The translations under genes and the position numbers were made by a program. Positions 1 to 31,854 of a stretch of 64,000 nucleotides of DNA are shown piece by piece. Origin of the DNA: Glandiceps talaboti (taxonomy: Eukaryota > Hemichordata > Enteropneusta > Spengelidae); the NCBI RefSeq assembly GCF_964340395.1, contig NC_135549.1, positions 7,676,842-7,740,841 on the forward strand. The letters are read 5' to 3'. The notes under the pieces are model-generated. The model was not told the DNA's origin, ran no database searches, and was given only the letters and a program-made list of their open reading frames with translations. Position 1 is the stretch's first letter. Every line of letters begins with the position of its first letter.

Positions 1-2392
1 ATGTACATATACATGTACATGTACATGTACGTATACATGTACTTCCTTGTTGAGATAACATTGTTGAGATTACAATGAAATACGTGCCTAGATTTGTATC
101 AGTCCGTGGGTGCTGATATGAGTCATACACGTTCTTGCTTACTTTTTTAAACAAGGTATATCTGTAGTTCCTATATATGAAAATTCGAATGATGCCACTA
201 CTAATGTACAGTTTAATATGTTTACCCTACATAAGGAGTTTTAATTTAGTGTGGCAAATATATACTTTTTTACCCGGCCAGTGTCATCTTGAAAGAAAAA
301 TAATCTTCAAATTGAGATTATGCATCCTTGTGGTATTTAAAGTTAGAGATACGTCAACAGTGTCAGCAGACATGAAAGTTCACTAGTTCTTAAAAGACAT
401 ACATTGATATTGTATATTGGATATATAGGTTGACAGCCCTTTAAGCCAACCAAATTTAATGAAAGACGTCACGGTGAACTTAAAATTGCCATGATTAGGC
501 CTAATAAAAAAATTGTGTGGTTCCGATTACGCTCAATTTTAAAATAGGTGGGTGGGTGGATTTTTTATTTTATTTTATTTTTTCAGTTGTGAGTCTAGTT
601 CAGGCAGTTGTGTATTTTCCAAATGGTCTCTGTGTTATTGGTTTCTTCCCATCACATGTACAGCCATTACATATTTGAAGAACAGTTAAATTGTGAGTTT
701 CTGCGTTCACTATTTCTAACGAGACTTCACACAATTTTCACGATTTTATTAATTTTTTTCTCGAATGTGCAAAAAAAGTTATGGTCGGCAGTGAAAAACT
801 AAGTGGGGTCGAGTAACCGGAACCAAACAATTATGTTCAGGCCTTACAATATTATAACACAGCAGTAGATTTCGAGACAAAATATATTTTTTAAGTTTAG
901 AAACCTACAGACTATTTCATTTGTTTTTTTCTCACTCACTCGTCCAATAAATGAGAAGTATGTCGACTCTAGAATTGGAAATGTCTCTGAGAGCCAGAAG
1001 TCTAGCTAATAAGTTCAAAGGCTAGACGTTAGTGACTGAATATCTACATGAAGTCCATTTGCTGACCCTTCTTCACGCCTACAGACTGTAATACTATGAC
1101 TCAGCTTGATTCCGAATAATTCAGTAAGGATGAGGAAGTAACAAATAAGAAAAGGAAGAAGTTTTGAAATATTTAAATTTTTAACTTGGGTAGTGGTTTC
1201 TGGTTTCAAAAGAAAAAAAAATTGCGAAATTCTGTTTACTATGGTCCCTGCACTGATTAAAGTTGTGTGAATTAAATAAGTTTCATATTCGTATGGCTAC
1301 AGAAAATTGAATCCGCTGATAATTTCCAAAGGTTTAGATCATTTCGTATTAATCGTCTAGTTCGTTCAGATATTGGGAAGCTACAACAACTTGGCCTTTT
1401 TTTCTATGAACAATCTGTAGGTTTAGAACGATTGGTACCAAAACACGCCTTCATTTGGTCAGTCTGTATGATTGAAAGTGTATGTGCTATTGTTATATTA
1501 TTATTAAGTTATTTCACCCAGGCAGAACTGGACTGGAGCTTTTCAATTGTAAGACAGGGAGTTCCTTTTAGAGGTAAGCCAGCTAGATCTGGCAAAATAC
1601 CATATTCTTTATTGTTTCCTTACAACCACTCAAACTATAAAGGAAGCTCACGTAAAACAATTCAAAATGCTAACACATTTTTTTATTACTTTGGGAACAT
1701 TGTAGCAATTCTCTCCGAGTATACATAACATAGACCCGTAGGTGGCAATTATAGTTGTGTGTACATTAATGTGTAAATATTACATTGATGTAAATTGCGG
1801 CATTAAGTTGAGGAATATTGGCTTGAAATCTGTCGAACCAGTCGCAGATAACAAGACCGAAGATCATTGAATGGTGTGTAAAATGGTATAATGTTGTAGA
1901 TAGCTCCTGAACGATAATTATGACGGAACACATTTACTAAGAAACTCCTCCATACAATTATAGAAACACTAGTTTCCTCAACTGCTTGACAGAACCAATA
2001 CTTTTTTGAACTGCAACACGTCTTATTAGGATCGTATATCATCAACTCTTTTCTTTACAAATGGCTACAGTACCGTGTTCTTGTCCTAACTGATATATTG
2101 ATATGAATATCACACAATTCTTTCAGGTGTAAAAATCTAAATATAGTATATATCAATAGATATACGTCATTCTGTGTTGTATTCCGAGTAGTAACAGCTG
2201 TAATGTGAATACTTGTCTATTGCCAAACTGAATATTACATGTATATATCCTACTGTACTTGCTGTTATTTTGATGGCCAACAGTTTTCACGTCCTGGGCT
2301 TTATTAAACTGTAAGCTGTGTGATGAATAAGTTTTGACGTTGTTCTCAGCTCAACAGCAAGCCTAGTGGGATAGATTGCAACTATTCCATAA

Positions 2393-2394
<2 letters not shown>
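1..2394. other. Intergenic, no gene recognised
   Basis: Only short open frames without splice-flanked homology were seen. The first 45 bases are an ACATGT/ACGTAT simple repeat. It lies downstream of the 3' end of gene A. No promoter or RNA gene was recognised. Confidence 0.5.
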
Positions 2395-2464
<70 letters not shown>

Positions 2465-2474
2465 TTTATTTCAG
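2395..2474. repeat. (TTA)n grading into (TTTA)n microsatellite
   Basis: About 50 bases of pure TTA triplets run into TTTA tetramers. It is followed by a purine-rich stretch and then by the retrotransposon tail. Confidence 0.95.
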
Positions 2475-2744
2475 GCCAGGGGCCCTAACAAATAAAAAGA
2501 AAGAAAGAGAAAACACTAAAATGTACCTGAATACATACATAATCTGCATGCAGTGTATATACGAAAAGTTTAATACTAGTGAGTACACTGTGTATGACCT
2601 TCGATATGTTTCTCTCGATATTTTTCTCTAGCTATGACAGACAAACACGTGCCAAGTTTGTAGGTAAATGGAAGGGACATGTTGGTCTCTGTAAAATATG
2701 TAAATTTAGAATCAATTGCATATTGCGGCTTGATTGATTGCAAG

Positions 2745-3292
2745 TAAATCATACTGTTAAATCTTTTTTACAGATCATTTATTGAGAGTATTTTAAGTTT
2801 TTCACTAATCTGTTGGTTTGGTAATCTGAGTGTTCAAAACAAAAACAAGCTTGGTAGAATAGTTAATATCTGCAGTAAAATTATTGGTGTTCAACAAACT
2901 AGCCTTAGCACACTGTACAGGAAACAAGTCCTGAACAAAGCCAATTCCATACTGAGGAATAGTCAGCACCCCCTTTACCAAGAGTTTGACATTTTACCAT
3001 CAGGACGGCGCTTTAGGGTTCCAAGGACTAGAACAAACAGAACAAAATATTCATTTATTCCAACAGCCATATCTTTTCTTAATCAAGTCAGGAATGCATA
3101 GCAGCCCATTGTTTCAATGTTTTAATGTTACTGTACCTTATTTTTTAACCGTATTTATTGTATTTATTTTAATGTATCCTGTCACAGTATTTTAATATTT
3201 TGTGTAGTTTTTTATACGTTTAACTGTCGCGCAAAGAATTGCCCATACTGGGATAATAAAGATCTATTGTATTGTATTGTATTGTATTGTAC
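2745..3292 (+). mobile_element. 3' end of a truncated non-LTR retrotransposon (LINE)
   Basis: From 2748 to the TAG at 3099-3101 the plus strand encodes the C-terminal tail typical of LINE reverse transcriptase ORFs: RSFIESILSF, then CWFGNL, LGRIV, LPSGRRFRVPRTRTNR and SFIPTAISFLN. The frame meets a TAA at 2745, so the copy is 5' truncated or decayed and encodes no working enzyme. A roughly 190 bp 3' UTR follows, with AATAAAG at about 3255 and a (TATTG)n tail ending near 3292. Family assignment within the LINEs is open. Confidence 0.8.
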
Positions 3293-4382
3293 TGAATGGC
3301 CGATTCTATTAACCTGAGGAAAAAAGACAAACAATATCCACACATTAAAAAAATTAACATCTCTTCAATTTGCAATTTCTATTTGTTAAAGTAAAAGTCA
3401 CGCTATTCTTGTTAACACTTCGCAGTGAACTACCACCATGCGTTAAATCACCAGCATATATTACATATATACTGCGAATCATGGATATCCATATGATTAT
3501 GGAGATAGCTGTACTGTCACGTAAATATGTCCTCATTTCATGAAGCCCCCAGAACGATTTGAATTGACATGTTCATATACCACCACAATGGTGTACCTTG
3601 CCAATCTTCTTTGGCCATGGAGACATCTAGCAAATAACCGTACGTTATGAGACGTACACAAGTCCTCATTATTTGAAATTGGTTGGTCGCTGTATTTTGT
3701 AGTTTTTTTAAGGGCAACAGTTTGAGCGAATCTTCTGGAAGATCTGTTCACAATTTATTTTATCACCTGTGGTAATTGTCTCGTTTTGGGCAAATGTGTC
3801 AAAGTTCAAAAACGAAAAAACAAAAACACGGTAAAACGTAAAGTACGATGTTTAAAAATGTATGACCAAGATAAAGCGGAAGCGGGAAAAAAACAAACAA
3901 GGGAAATGTTAAATGTCCAATTAAAAGTCTTCGTACAAGCAAATGCAAATCTTCTTTGTTTGCCATCGTTGTGTTGTTATGGCAACCACTGGCGTCATAA
4001 GTACGTATCGCAATGACCTAAGTCTTTTTCACTGTCGAAAATGCCACTGTCATGACGAGCATGGCTGCTCTCAGATATGGAATCTGTAAAGAAATGCATA
4101 TTTACTGTGAATGAGTGTAATTTTGAGAATTGACACCTGTATATGGTACAGTGATAAGTACAGCTGCTGCAGCACAACCTTCATCTATAGTATGGGTTTC
4201 TCAAATATGAACAAGGTTATAATACAACAAGTAAAAATAATGTGATCTAAAACAATCACACTTTTGATTTGTGGCATTGGTGTTTTTAGCTCGTCCCAAT
4301 GACATGGCTTGTCTTTGTGCCTTTGGATAAACTGATATATCTCTCAAAATATATTTTATGTCAACTCTTTAGTAGTCTGTAT
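3293..4382. other. Intergenic, 3' flank of gene A
   Basis: No exon with convincing splice sites was found on either strand. It presumably holds the 3' UTR of gene A, which is transcribed right to left. A GTTGTTATGGCAAC word near 3973 resembles an RFX X-box but has no adjacent gene in this window. Confidence 0.4.
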
Positions 4383-14076
<9,694 letters not shown>

Positions 14077-14668
14077 GTTGGTGAAGTATTCGACGCATCC
14101 AATTACAACTGTTAATAGTTCACTAGTTTGGGTGGGGGGGACGTGATCACAGTCGACGAACTTGAAGACTTGGCGACTGTGTTTTAAAACGTCCACGCAG
14201 TGATTTGTATTCGCTTACCTGGTATTCATTTGATTGACATAGTGACTCACCTTATTGGGAATTCCCAACATGGTCCCGGGCCCGTTCCCCGTTTATCAAT
14301 TCGTTTATCTTGTTCACACTGCTTCTGCGCAAGAATAGTTCCTCTATTTCCTCTATTGTATAACAGCTGTGACGTATAACAAAGTAGATCGACTGAACCA
14401 CTGTCAGTAGCAATCTGTTATTTTCAGTGTAGCCAAGAAAAACGTTCAGTAAGTGATTACTGCCTATGGTAACTAATACTAGCAATAGTTTATACACGAT
14501 CATGGATACAAGGAAACTTTATTATCGCTCGTAAACAATTTACAGCGATATGGCTCCCCAGATAAAATCCAATACAACAAGTGTACAGAAAAGTAAACTT
14601 TACATGCAGTTACATTGTAATACTTAAAACAAATAACAATCAACGTAACACAATTATGTCTGTCTATA

Positions 14669-14699
<31 letters not shown>

Positions 14700-14755
14700 G
14701 TGTGAAATATTCTGGTATACTGTGACTCATTGTAGAGCGTGGTGGTGGTGGTGGC

Positions 14756-14792
<37 letters not shown>

Positions 14793-15788
14793 GAACGCCT
14801 CCGTCAATGAGAATACCTTGAATTTTACCCACAAAACGTTATCATTCACAAGACCCGCAGTGCCATCATACGTAGCGATTGTTACAGGAGGAAACCTCGA
14901 CATGACAGAACGAGCATGAATGAAATGACAGAACTATATCTATAGAAGTCACTGCAGCTTGCAATCACAAATTTATCAAATTGCAGGTATAGTCATGGTA
15001 TAGAACTATATGGAATTTGTCATTTCGATGAGGATCGTCAAGGACAGATCGAAAATACAATGTTCTTTACGAAGTTGAGGTGTTTGTGCATTACAACCTC
15101 ATTATAACATTAGTCACGTGATCATATTGACAAACATATTCAAACAATAGCACTCTGAGTACACTGCCCGTATTATCAACACAAAAGTTGATTAGCGACG
15201 CATAATCTGATTAAAATGGGTGGAGCAGCACAGATATATTTGATTTCATTTGCTAGTTAAGTATAAACATAACATAGAGGGCTCATAACCACTCAGAAGA
15301 CGCGAGATAAGTACATTCATTGACCAAATACACATACGACGTAACCAGTAGAAATATATTTATTTCATAATTATCACTCATTGACAAAAAAAACAGGACC
15401 GGCCTGTCACTAGAATCACATAAATTTTAAGTGAAATGAGAAATAAAACAAGTCATTAAAGATCTGTAAACGTGTAAGACAAGCCAAAAATGTCAACTTC
15501 AAATTAGGAACATTGTTTAGTAATATTTGAAATACTGATATAAAGGAGATTTATTCGTCAACCTACATGTATTAAGCTTACATGAGACCAAGTGTCTTCA
15601 TTGAAAGTATGATTAACTGTACCTAATTATTCACTTCAACGGATGAAGGAATGTTTTTGTTCAATTTTATTAGTCGGTGTTATATTGATAGCCGTGATTT
15701 CCGTCCTGTAAACAAAAATATATAGCCTCCTCGAGATAAATGTTACCCGGGGGAGTGGCCACGTGACTATGACAAAGTGAATGAGGAG
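14077..15788. other. Intergenic between genes A and B
   Basis: Holds the presumed promoter of gene A on its left and the 3' UTR of gene B on its right, plus (CTGT)n at about 14660-14697 and (TTG)n at about 14738-14792. No other exon was recognised. Confidence 0.5.
15666..15671 (-). terminator. AATAAA polyadenylation signal, gene B
   Basis: AATAAA on the minus strand about 118 nt beyond the gene B stop codon. Confidence 0.5.
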
Positions 15789-25102
<9,314 letters not shown>

Positions 25103-25188
25103 ATTTAAAGTTATCCGATGGAAATGAAATATGTTGATCCGTTGGGCGTTTTGATCAACCTTTAGCATATACAAATGTATTACACAGT

Positions 25189-25203
25189 ATACCAGGAAGT
25201 GTT
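25189..25203 (+). promoter_or_regulatory. ETS-like promoter word shared by genes B and C
   Basis: ATACCAGGAAGTGTT occurs here and at 36000-36014, in both cases 70-90 bp upstream of the predicted start codon. CAGGAAGT fits an ETS-family site. Confidence 0.4.
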
Positions 25204-25216
25204 GCTTGCCTTGGTA

Positions 25217-25830
25217 AATACATGTACCACGCTATAAACATCACGTGAGTAAATCTCAGAGTGTCACAATACTACCATTCACAAGCCGTCAGTTTCCGTG
25301 ACAAGCATGAAGAATTGCTTGTTGTGTATGATCCATAAGCTTAAGACACTGTATTCATACACACAAAAAAAATTGAACGTAATATGAACAACAATGTATC
25401 GATCAATAGAACAGTACATATAATTTATTTAAGATGATATTTACTTTAAAAAAAAATTCTTGATCATTTTTGTTTTCACCAATATAGTGGTGAAATCATT
25501 CTTGGACATAACTCACACATCGAAGCTGTAAACTCCCAACAAGAAATGACGGCCTGATGAAATGATAAACTTACAGATTTTCACATGTACCTCCAGTTTA
25601 CTCAACACCTCCAGCAAATTTGAATCGTTCTGTCAGATCCGGTTAGACACTGGAGAAGAATAAGTGATTTGTTTGAAACATGTCTGTTTCTCAATTTAAA
25701 GTGGAAGAAGAGAATTTGTTTATGAAATAGTGCTTTACAGTGAATTTCTTTCTAAAACGCCGGGAAGGGATTATAGTAACGATAGTGTAAATATGCTATA
25801 TAAACCACAACACCAAAAGTGAAAAAAGTT
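25217..25830. repeat. Segmental duplication, copy 1
   Basis: 25217-25560 matches 26041-26395 and 25560-25830 matches 26850-27320, with substitutions and indels. Shared blocks include CGCTATAAACATCACGTGAG and TTTCTTTCTAAAACGCCG. Confidence 0.85.
25575..25649 (-). pseudogene. Exon-like block, disrupted copy
   Basis: Minus-strand block flanked by CTTCTCCAG and GTAAGTT. In the frame that is open in the 26.9 kb copy, it reads SNRI, then TGA where copy 2 has Gly, then QNDSNLLEVLSKLE. No link to genes B or C could be shown. Confidence 0.3.
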
Positions 25831-26435
25831 TAAAGCAAGGGCAAGTTTAAAACTCCACATTCATGTGAGAGAAGCAAACAAACGCATCCAGATGTAGACC
25901 TCTTATTTGTCAGGTAGCATCTCCTCGTTATGAGATGTGGTATCCACAGTACAATATCTATTTTAGACCACCTTATCGTGTCATGTCATAAACTTAGAAA
26001 CCAACGTCTGACAGGTAAGTACTTCAACAAAGTCTTTTTGCATGTAGGTCACGCTATAAACATCACGTGAGTAAATCTCAGAGTGTCACAATAGTACCGT
26101 TCACAAGCCGTCCATTTCCGTGACAAGCACGATAACTTGTTTGCTATGCATGATCTATAAGGCACTGTATTCATACACACACACAACAACAAATTGAACG
26201 TAATACGAACAACAAAGTATCGATCAATAGAACAGTATATATAATTTATTTAAGATGATATTTATCTAAAAAAATAATTCTTGATCATTTATGTAAATTC
26301 TTGATCATTGAAATAGTGGTGAAATTATTCTTGGACTATAACTCGCATATCAAAGTTGTAAACTCCCAATAAGAAAGGACGACTTGTGTAAATATTAACG
26401 AACATAAAATAATACACCTTGTTTACATATAAAAG

Positions 26436-26447
26436 CTCAGACCACTA
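26436..26447 (+). promoter_or_regulatory. Dispersed 12-mer CTCAGACCACTA
   Basis: An exact copy, 1.3 kb upstream of the gene B start, within the segment inserted in duplication copy 2. Confidence 0.35.
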
Positions 26448-26568
26448 TGATCTGAGATAAAAGTAAATGTTAGAGGACAACACAAAACCGATGTATGTAA
26501 TGTCATGTTTAAATATAAAGAATAGTAAGTTATAAATTTGCGTTTTGATGTCCAATATATTTGTGTCC

Positions 26569-26608
<40 letters not shown>

Positions 26609-26865
26609 ACATGCATTGTAAATGAGCACGATTAACGTGTGTAAATAGGTCATTGGAGTCGTTTGTTGTCCCATGGATGGAGTATTACTCTGTATAATAT
26701 AGCAAAGAGCAAAGTTATTGTGACTAGGATCCAATGGTTATAAGAATACCCAAAGCATTGTTTCCAGAATAGGAACGCTATAATTAATTATATTAATACT
26801 AGGGTTGATTGTCAGTTCAACATGTCAATCAGGAAGCCATGAAATGAACATTCAGGTCTTCACAC

Positions 26866-26924
26866 CTCCAGTTTACTCAACACCTCCAGCAAATTTGAAT
26901 CGTTCTGTCCGATCCAGTTAGACA
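26866..26924 (-). other. Exon-like block SNWIGQNDSNLLEVLSKLE
   Basis: Open minus-strand block after TTCTTCAG, ending at GTGTGAAG. Its 59 nt length breaks the phase 1-1 rule of the neighbouring genes, so it may be an unrelated exon or a fortuitous frame. Its duplicate at 25.6 kb carries a stop. Confidence 0.3.
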
Positions 26925-27488
26925 CTGAAGAAAGACAAGTGATTTGTTCGAAACATGTCTGTTTCTCAATCAAAAGTGGAAGAATAGAACTTGTGTATGA
27001 ATTGCAGTACTTTCCATGATGAATATACACAGTTTTATAATAAAAATTCACATTGACTCACTAACTTTAAGTCAAATATCTAGACTGTTCTGTTCGACCG
27101 TTTCTGTTGACTTGGAAGTTTCCGTAGTTGAATACATGTAGTATGTGTTCAATGACCAGAGTTTTCACATTGGAATTATATTGATAATACATTGTAGTAC
27201 ATGGTGTAATAAGTATACAATTACAGTGGATTTCTTTCTAAAACGCCGAGAGAAAAAGTTTGAGTGGGGTTATAGTAACGGTAGTGTAAATATACTATAT
27301 AAACCACAACAGCAAAAGAAAGCCATTCAACGACAAAACTGGCCAAGTTCTGAGTAACATTGCAAACAAGGAACACAATTTCTGTGTGTAAAATCTAGTT
27401 AGATATTTTGCGTGTCCCTTTTCCAGAATTTATTTGATTAATCTTGCTACTGTTTTATACATTTGTAAATGTTTGTGAAAATCGTTGA

Positions 27489-27494
27489 TTTATT
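27489..27494 (-). terminator. AATAAA polyadenylation signal, gene C
   Basis: AATAAA on the minus strand about 102 nt beyond the gene C stop codon. Confidence 0.5.
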
Positions 27495-27595
27495 AATCAT
27501 TGTGCTCTTCATGATGTCGAATGGTGTTAGATTTTCACAAATAGAGACATACATTCTGTGAAATCATGTATATAGTGCATGGTTAATGCGACGCA

Positions 27596-27756
27596 CTACA
27601 GACTGGTATCATAGTCGTCACTATTTGCTTCATACTCTGCTGTTGATTCATCGAGACATACTCCACTGTCTAGAATGTCATGACCACTGAAGTCCTTGCA
27701 GAGGCTACCGTGACTACATCTAGCTGTAAGCATTCGGCTGTCGTCCTCATGGCGAT
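27596..27756 (-). CDS. Gene C terminal exon with [10 protein letters not shown]
   Basis: After TTTTTACAG it encodes [16 protein letters not shown], then [20 protein letters not shown] and an acidic end DDYDTSL-TAG. Confidence 0.75.
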
Positions 27757-29880
27757 CTGTAAAAATATATGGTTTCAAATATTATGGGAAATATAACAAA
27801 TTATGGACTTGTTTGTTTTACAATCCGATAAATATACGTGTTGTACGGCGATTTTGAATTCATGGGGAGAGTTGAAATTGGAAGGGGAATTTCCTATAAA
27901 GCAGCTCTGCAGTTGTAAACATACTTACATGTACTTGTTTTGCCTCTCGTCTCATCGACAGTATTATCATTTGAACTTTGCAGATATGCACTGTTGGTAA
28001 TTGGGTTGATATACTGTCGCCGTCGACGAATAGAGTTACATGTCTCCCTATACGAAACGTCTTCTGTAACAACCTTTTGATCTACGCTTGCAGTTGCACC
28101 ATCTGGTTCCTCATCTACGTCTGCACAGCAGCCGTCATCGTCATCCGTCGTCACAGAGGATGGAAGTTGGTGGCAAACATTCAGGTTTCCTTGTAACAAA
28201 TTTAATGAGAACATATCAGAGAAAATGTTGTCTAAATATAGAAATATATATCAGTTTATACTATTTAGATTTGTCAATATTCACAGTATGCAAAAACAAA
28301 AATAGATGCAGCAGGACTTTCAAAGAACAATCTGTACTTTCAGGCAATAAGGGAATGAGCAGAATTTACAGCGCGGGGGCACGAAAAAAAATGGAGGTGC
28401 GGAGGGGGCCCTTGAAATTCAAGTTTCTGATGGCCAGAAGAAGAGGAGGGTGTGAAATGTGTTCATGATTTGAATCAAATTAAACCCCAGGAAGGGGTCA
28501 TACTATATAATTGCATATATAAAAATATATGTGTAGCCTGGGCTGGGGCTTCGACAATTCTTGGGTTCTTTTTTTTTTGGGGGGGGGGGAGCATGAAATT
28601 GTTTGAGTTCGTGAATGGTGTGGAGCGGCAAAAAAACACTATGAGTGATAGTGAAAACCAATCACTATTTCGTACCTGGAAGGAACAAATCCGCACTTCC
28701 CTTTTTGTCGACCACCTTAGGGTCTTTTGCACCAAATGATCTCGAAATTGTACCCTCAGGATAGGGCTTTACCGAACGGCCACCTGTAAAGAGGTGCAAA
28801 TAAATTGTTAGGTTGAAGACAGGCTCAATATCTGGAAAACTGGGGTATCATTATATTTATTAATATACATTGCACATTGTCATAGTAACAGATTATTAAA
28901 GGTCGAGGTTGGGTGAGAAAAAGTTGTCCGGTATAGCAATAACAAGGTTGTCCTGGACAAAAGAATTGTCATATCTCATCCTTTTGGATCCGCCGATAAG
29001 AGAACGCTAATGCGATGACCTGAGATTGACACATTGGCCTTTAGTTTAAACGCCGTGTATCTCACCATTAATCGGAGTCCTGTCGAAGCTAGGCTTATTT
29101 CTGATGACAATATTACAATGATGTCAATCCTATTTTCTTTTTATTGGGTTTCAGAGAGGACTCTGACTACAATACTCACTTTTTTCTACAGGAACGGCTA
29201 CCCATTTATTTGGACCATAGATCGCATGGATTTCTCCGTCTTCGCTACGTTTGTGAAGCATCAGGGAAACTGATATACGGTAGAGACCTGACGTCAAATC
29301 ACGGAATTCCCACATCATAATACTTGGATTCTCCAATAACTTGGTTACACCCCCTTGCTGTCCCTGCAATGCACACGTTACTCTATACCCGGTGTGACTG
29401 TACACAGACGTACTCCAACGAGCACGTACTGAATCCTTCGTTAATTTGGTCACTTCCAGTGCGTCGACATGTTCAAAGCCTACACAAGATATAATGTGTT
29501 AGACTTACTAGAATTGTATGAATTCGTTAAATATGTCAAACATCAAACAAATAAAGACAACAGTTTGATTTGATTTGATTTGATTTATTACTCTAGGTCA
29601 ATGCATCCATAAATGGATTTACCAGGACCATTGAGTTGCAGAGACTCGTCACCAACTCCAGTCCAATTCACAGGTGAGTTTTGCCAGCAAAACTCACGTC
29701 TGTGTACAGTGTAAGATATAATGTGTTAGACTTACTAGAATTGTATGAATTCGTTAGATATGTCAAACATCAAACAAATAAAGACAACAGTGTGAAATTT
29801 CCAAATGAAAGAGACATACATGCATGCACGCACACACACACACACACACACACGCACGCACGCACAGACACACACACACA

Positions 29881-29925
<45 letters not shown>

Positions 29926-31792
29926 GTACGTACGTACATACATACATACATACATACATACATACATACATACATACATACATACATACATACATACGTA
30001 AACAAGCTGGCAAAACTCACCTGTGAATTGGACTGGAGTTGGTGACGAGTCTCTGCAACTCAATGGTCCTGGTAATTCGCTCGGCTCGTTGCTGTCGTCG
30101 AATGTTGGGAATTCGCTTTGGGGAAGTAATGCCTTGTCTCCTGGTACCATTTGAGTGTCTTCATCCTTGTTTTCGTCTGCTTCAGTCTTCATTTCAGAAC
30201 TGATGCGTTGACACATCTGTTGGAACTTACTTTCATCTAAAGTCACTTTCAGACGTATGTCCCTTCCACCAACAAGCTCTCTAATCTCGTCCGTAATTAA
30301 CAGTTTGTTGAATAATTCCTCCAGTTTGCCATCCTTGCTATCAGAAATCATCCTTACGGCACCTGATTCATCCTTCACCTCTAAGTCTAAGAGAATACAA
30401 CCAGACTTTGCTTGCTTCAATTCAACCGAATACTTCTCTTCTATCGGTCCAATAATGGCCATGTTACGTAGTCTTTCTGTAAGGACTCGTTCAATGATGG
30501 AAGTAACAGCATCAACCATATCTGTTTGGTTGTGAGGAGCAATGACGACGTCTATTTCAACATTCTCACTACTGTCCCCTGAAGACAGAAATATACACGC
30601 CATGTATTAATGAATCAAGTTAATTTCATATTTTTCAAATGTTCACTCGTGTCTAAACCACCGTGAAAACTAGCAAAACATATTTTCTGTGTATGATTAA
30701 AAATTATAGACATGGAAAATGGTGACCTAATCATATACACAGACTAATGTTTATTTCGAATGATGACGGGGGTAAACTTGAACTTTAGAAGACGAATACT
30801 CACCTTGACCTGACTGTTGTGTCATCTCTGTACCAGCAGCAATCTCACTTTCATCCAACAGTTTAAACAGATCATGCTGTGTCACTTTGAGGGCGTCCTT
30901 AAACACCTTGTAGGCTTCTTCGGTCCTAGGAAGTTCGTAAAGAAGTCGAATGACTCCGTCTGTCCGGCATTTCTGACAATCAGAATCAATAATTTCACGG
31001 GCACATGTACTGATAGCTTTTCCTTGAATGAGATACGGGAGGACAAACTTGGGGTCCAAATTTTCCAGTATTGTTACCAAATTTTGACGAATCGGAGCAA
31101 TGTATTCTCGTGTCGCCAAGTCAACAAATTTTCTTAATATGTCGCCCAAATCTGGATTTTTGCACTCGTTCTTTTCCAGAATACTCTTCAGGTAGTTCAC
31201 CCTTTTAAGCAGGCTTCCAGTGTCCATCGTCAGATTACAGAAATGGACATGGTCTATATACCTTTCGACATGCAGTTTGGCCACAAACATGGAAAAATCC
31301 GCTGAGAATAGAATAGACAGATAGATTATATGTCTGCAGCACATTACCAATACTCTGAAACTGATTTTTCAAAACAACACTTTCGAGCAATTACTAGTTC
31401 TTCTTTTCTCACAGATGAAATCAACAGAAAAGTGGTAGATTTTATACTCACAAATGGTAAGCTAACTGTAGACTTTCATATTTATACATGTAATGAATAT
31501 TGATCATAATATCAAAGAAGGTGCTCTAAGGACTAGAAAGGTACATGGGTTGATTTGTGCATGATGTACATGTGAATACCTTACCTGGACATATTGGTTT
31601 CTCCATAGTTATCCTCGGTAACGTACCAATACCAGAATCACGACACGAGGCTTGGATATCGCCCAGCTTTGAATTCACACTTTCACAAGTATTTACTGGA
31701 TATTGCAAGAAAAAAGACACGGTGATGGAGACAACTCATTATGAATGCACTATGCCATGAACGAAAACAACAACATGTATGCATAAAAGCAA

Positions 31793-31854
<62 letters not shown>

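Larger units (their letters stand above)
26041..27320. repeat. Segmental duplication, copy 2 (split by an insertion)
   Basis: The two matching blocks are separated here by about 450 bp (26396-26850) that copy 1 lacks, containing (TTG)n at 26569-26605 and a CTCAGACCACTA word. Confidence 0.8.

Noticed and set aside
28088-28468. 126-codon plus-strand frame
   Set aside because: Overlaps gene C exon 8 on the opposite strand; no homology and no splice support.
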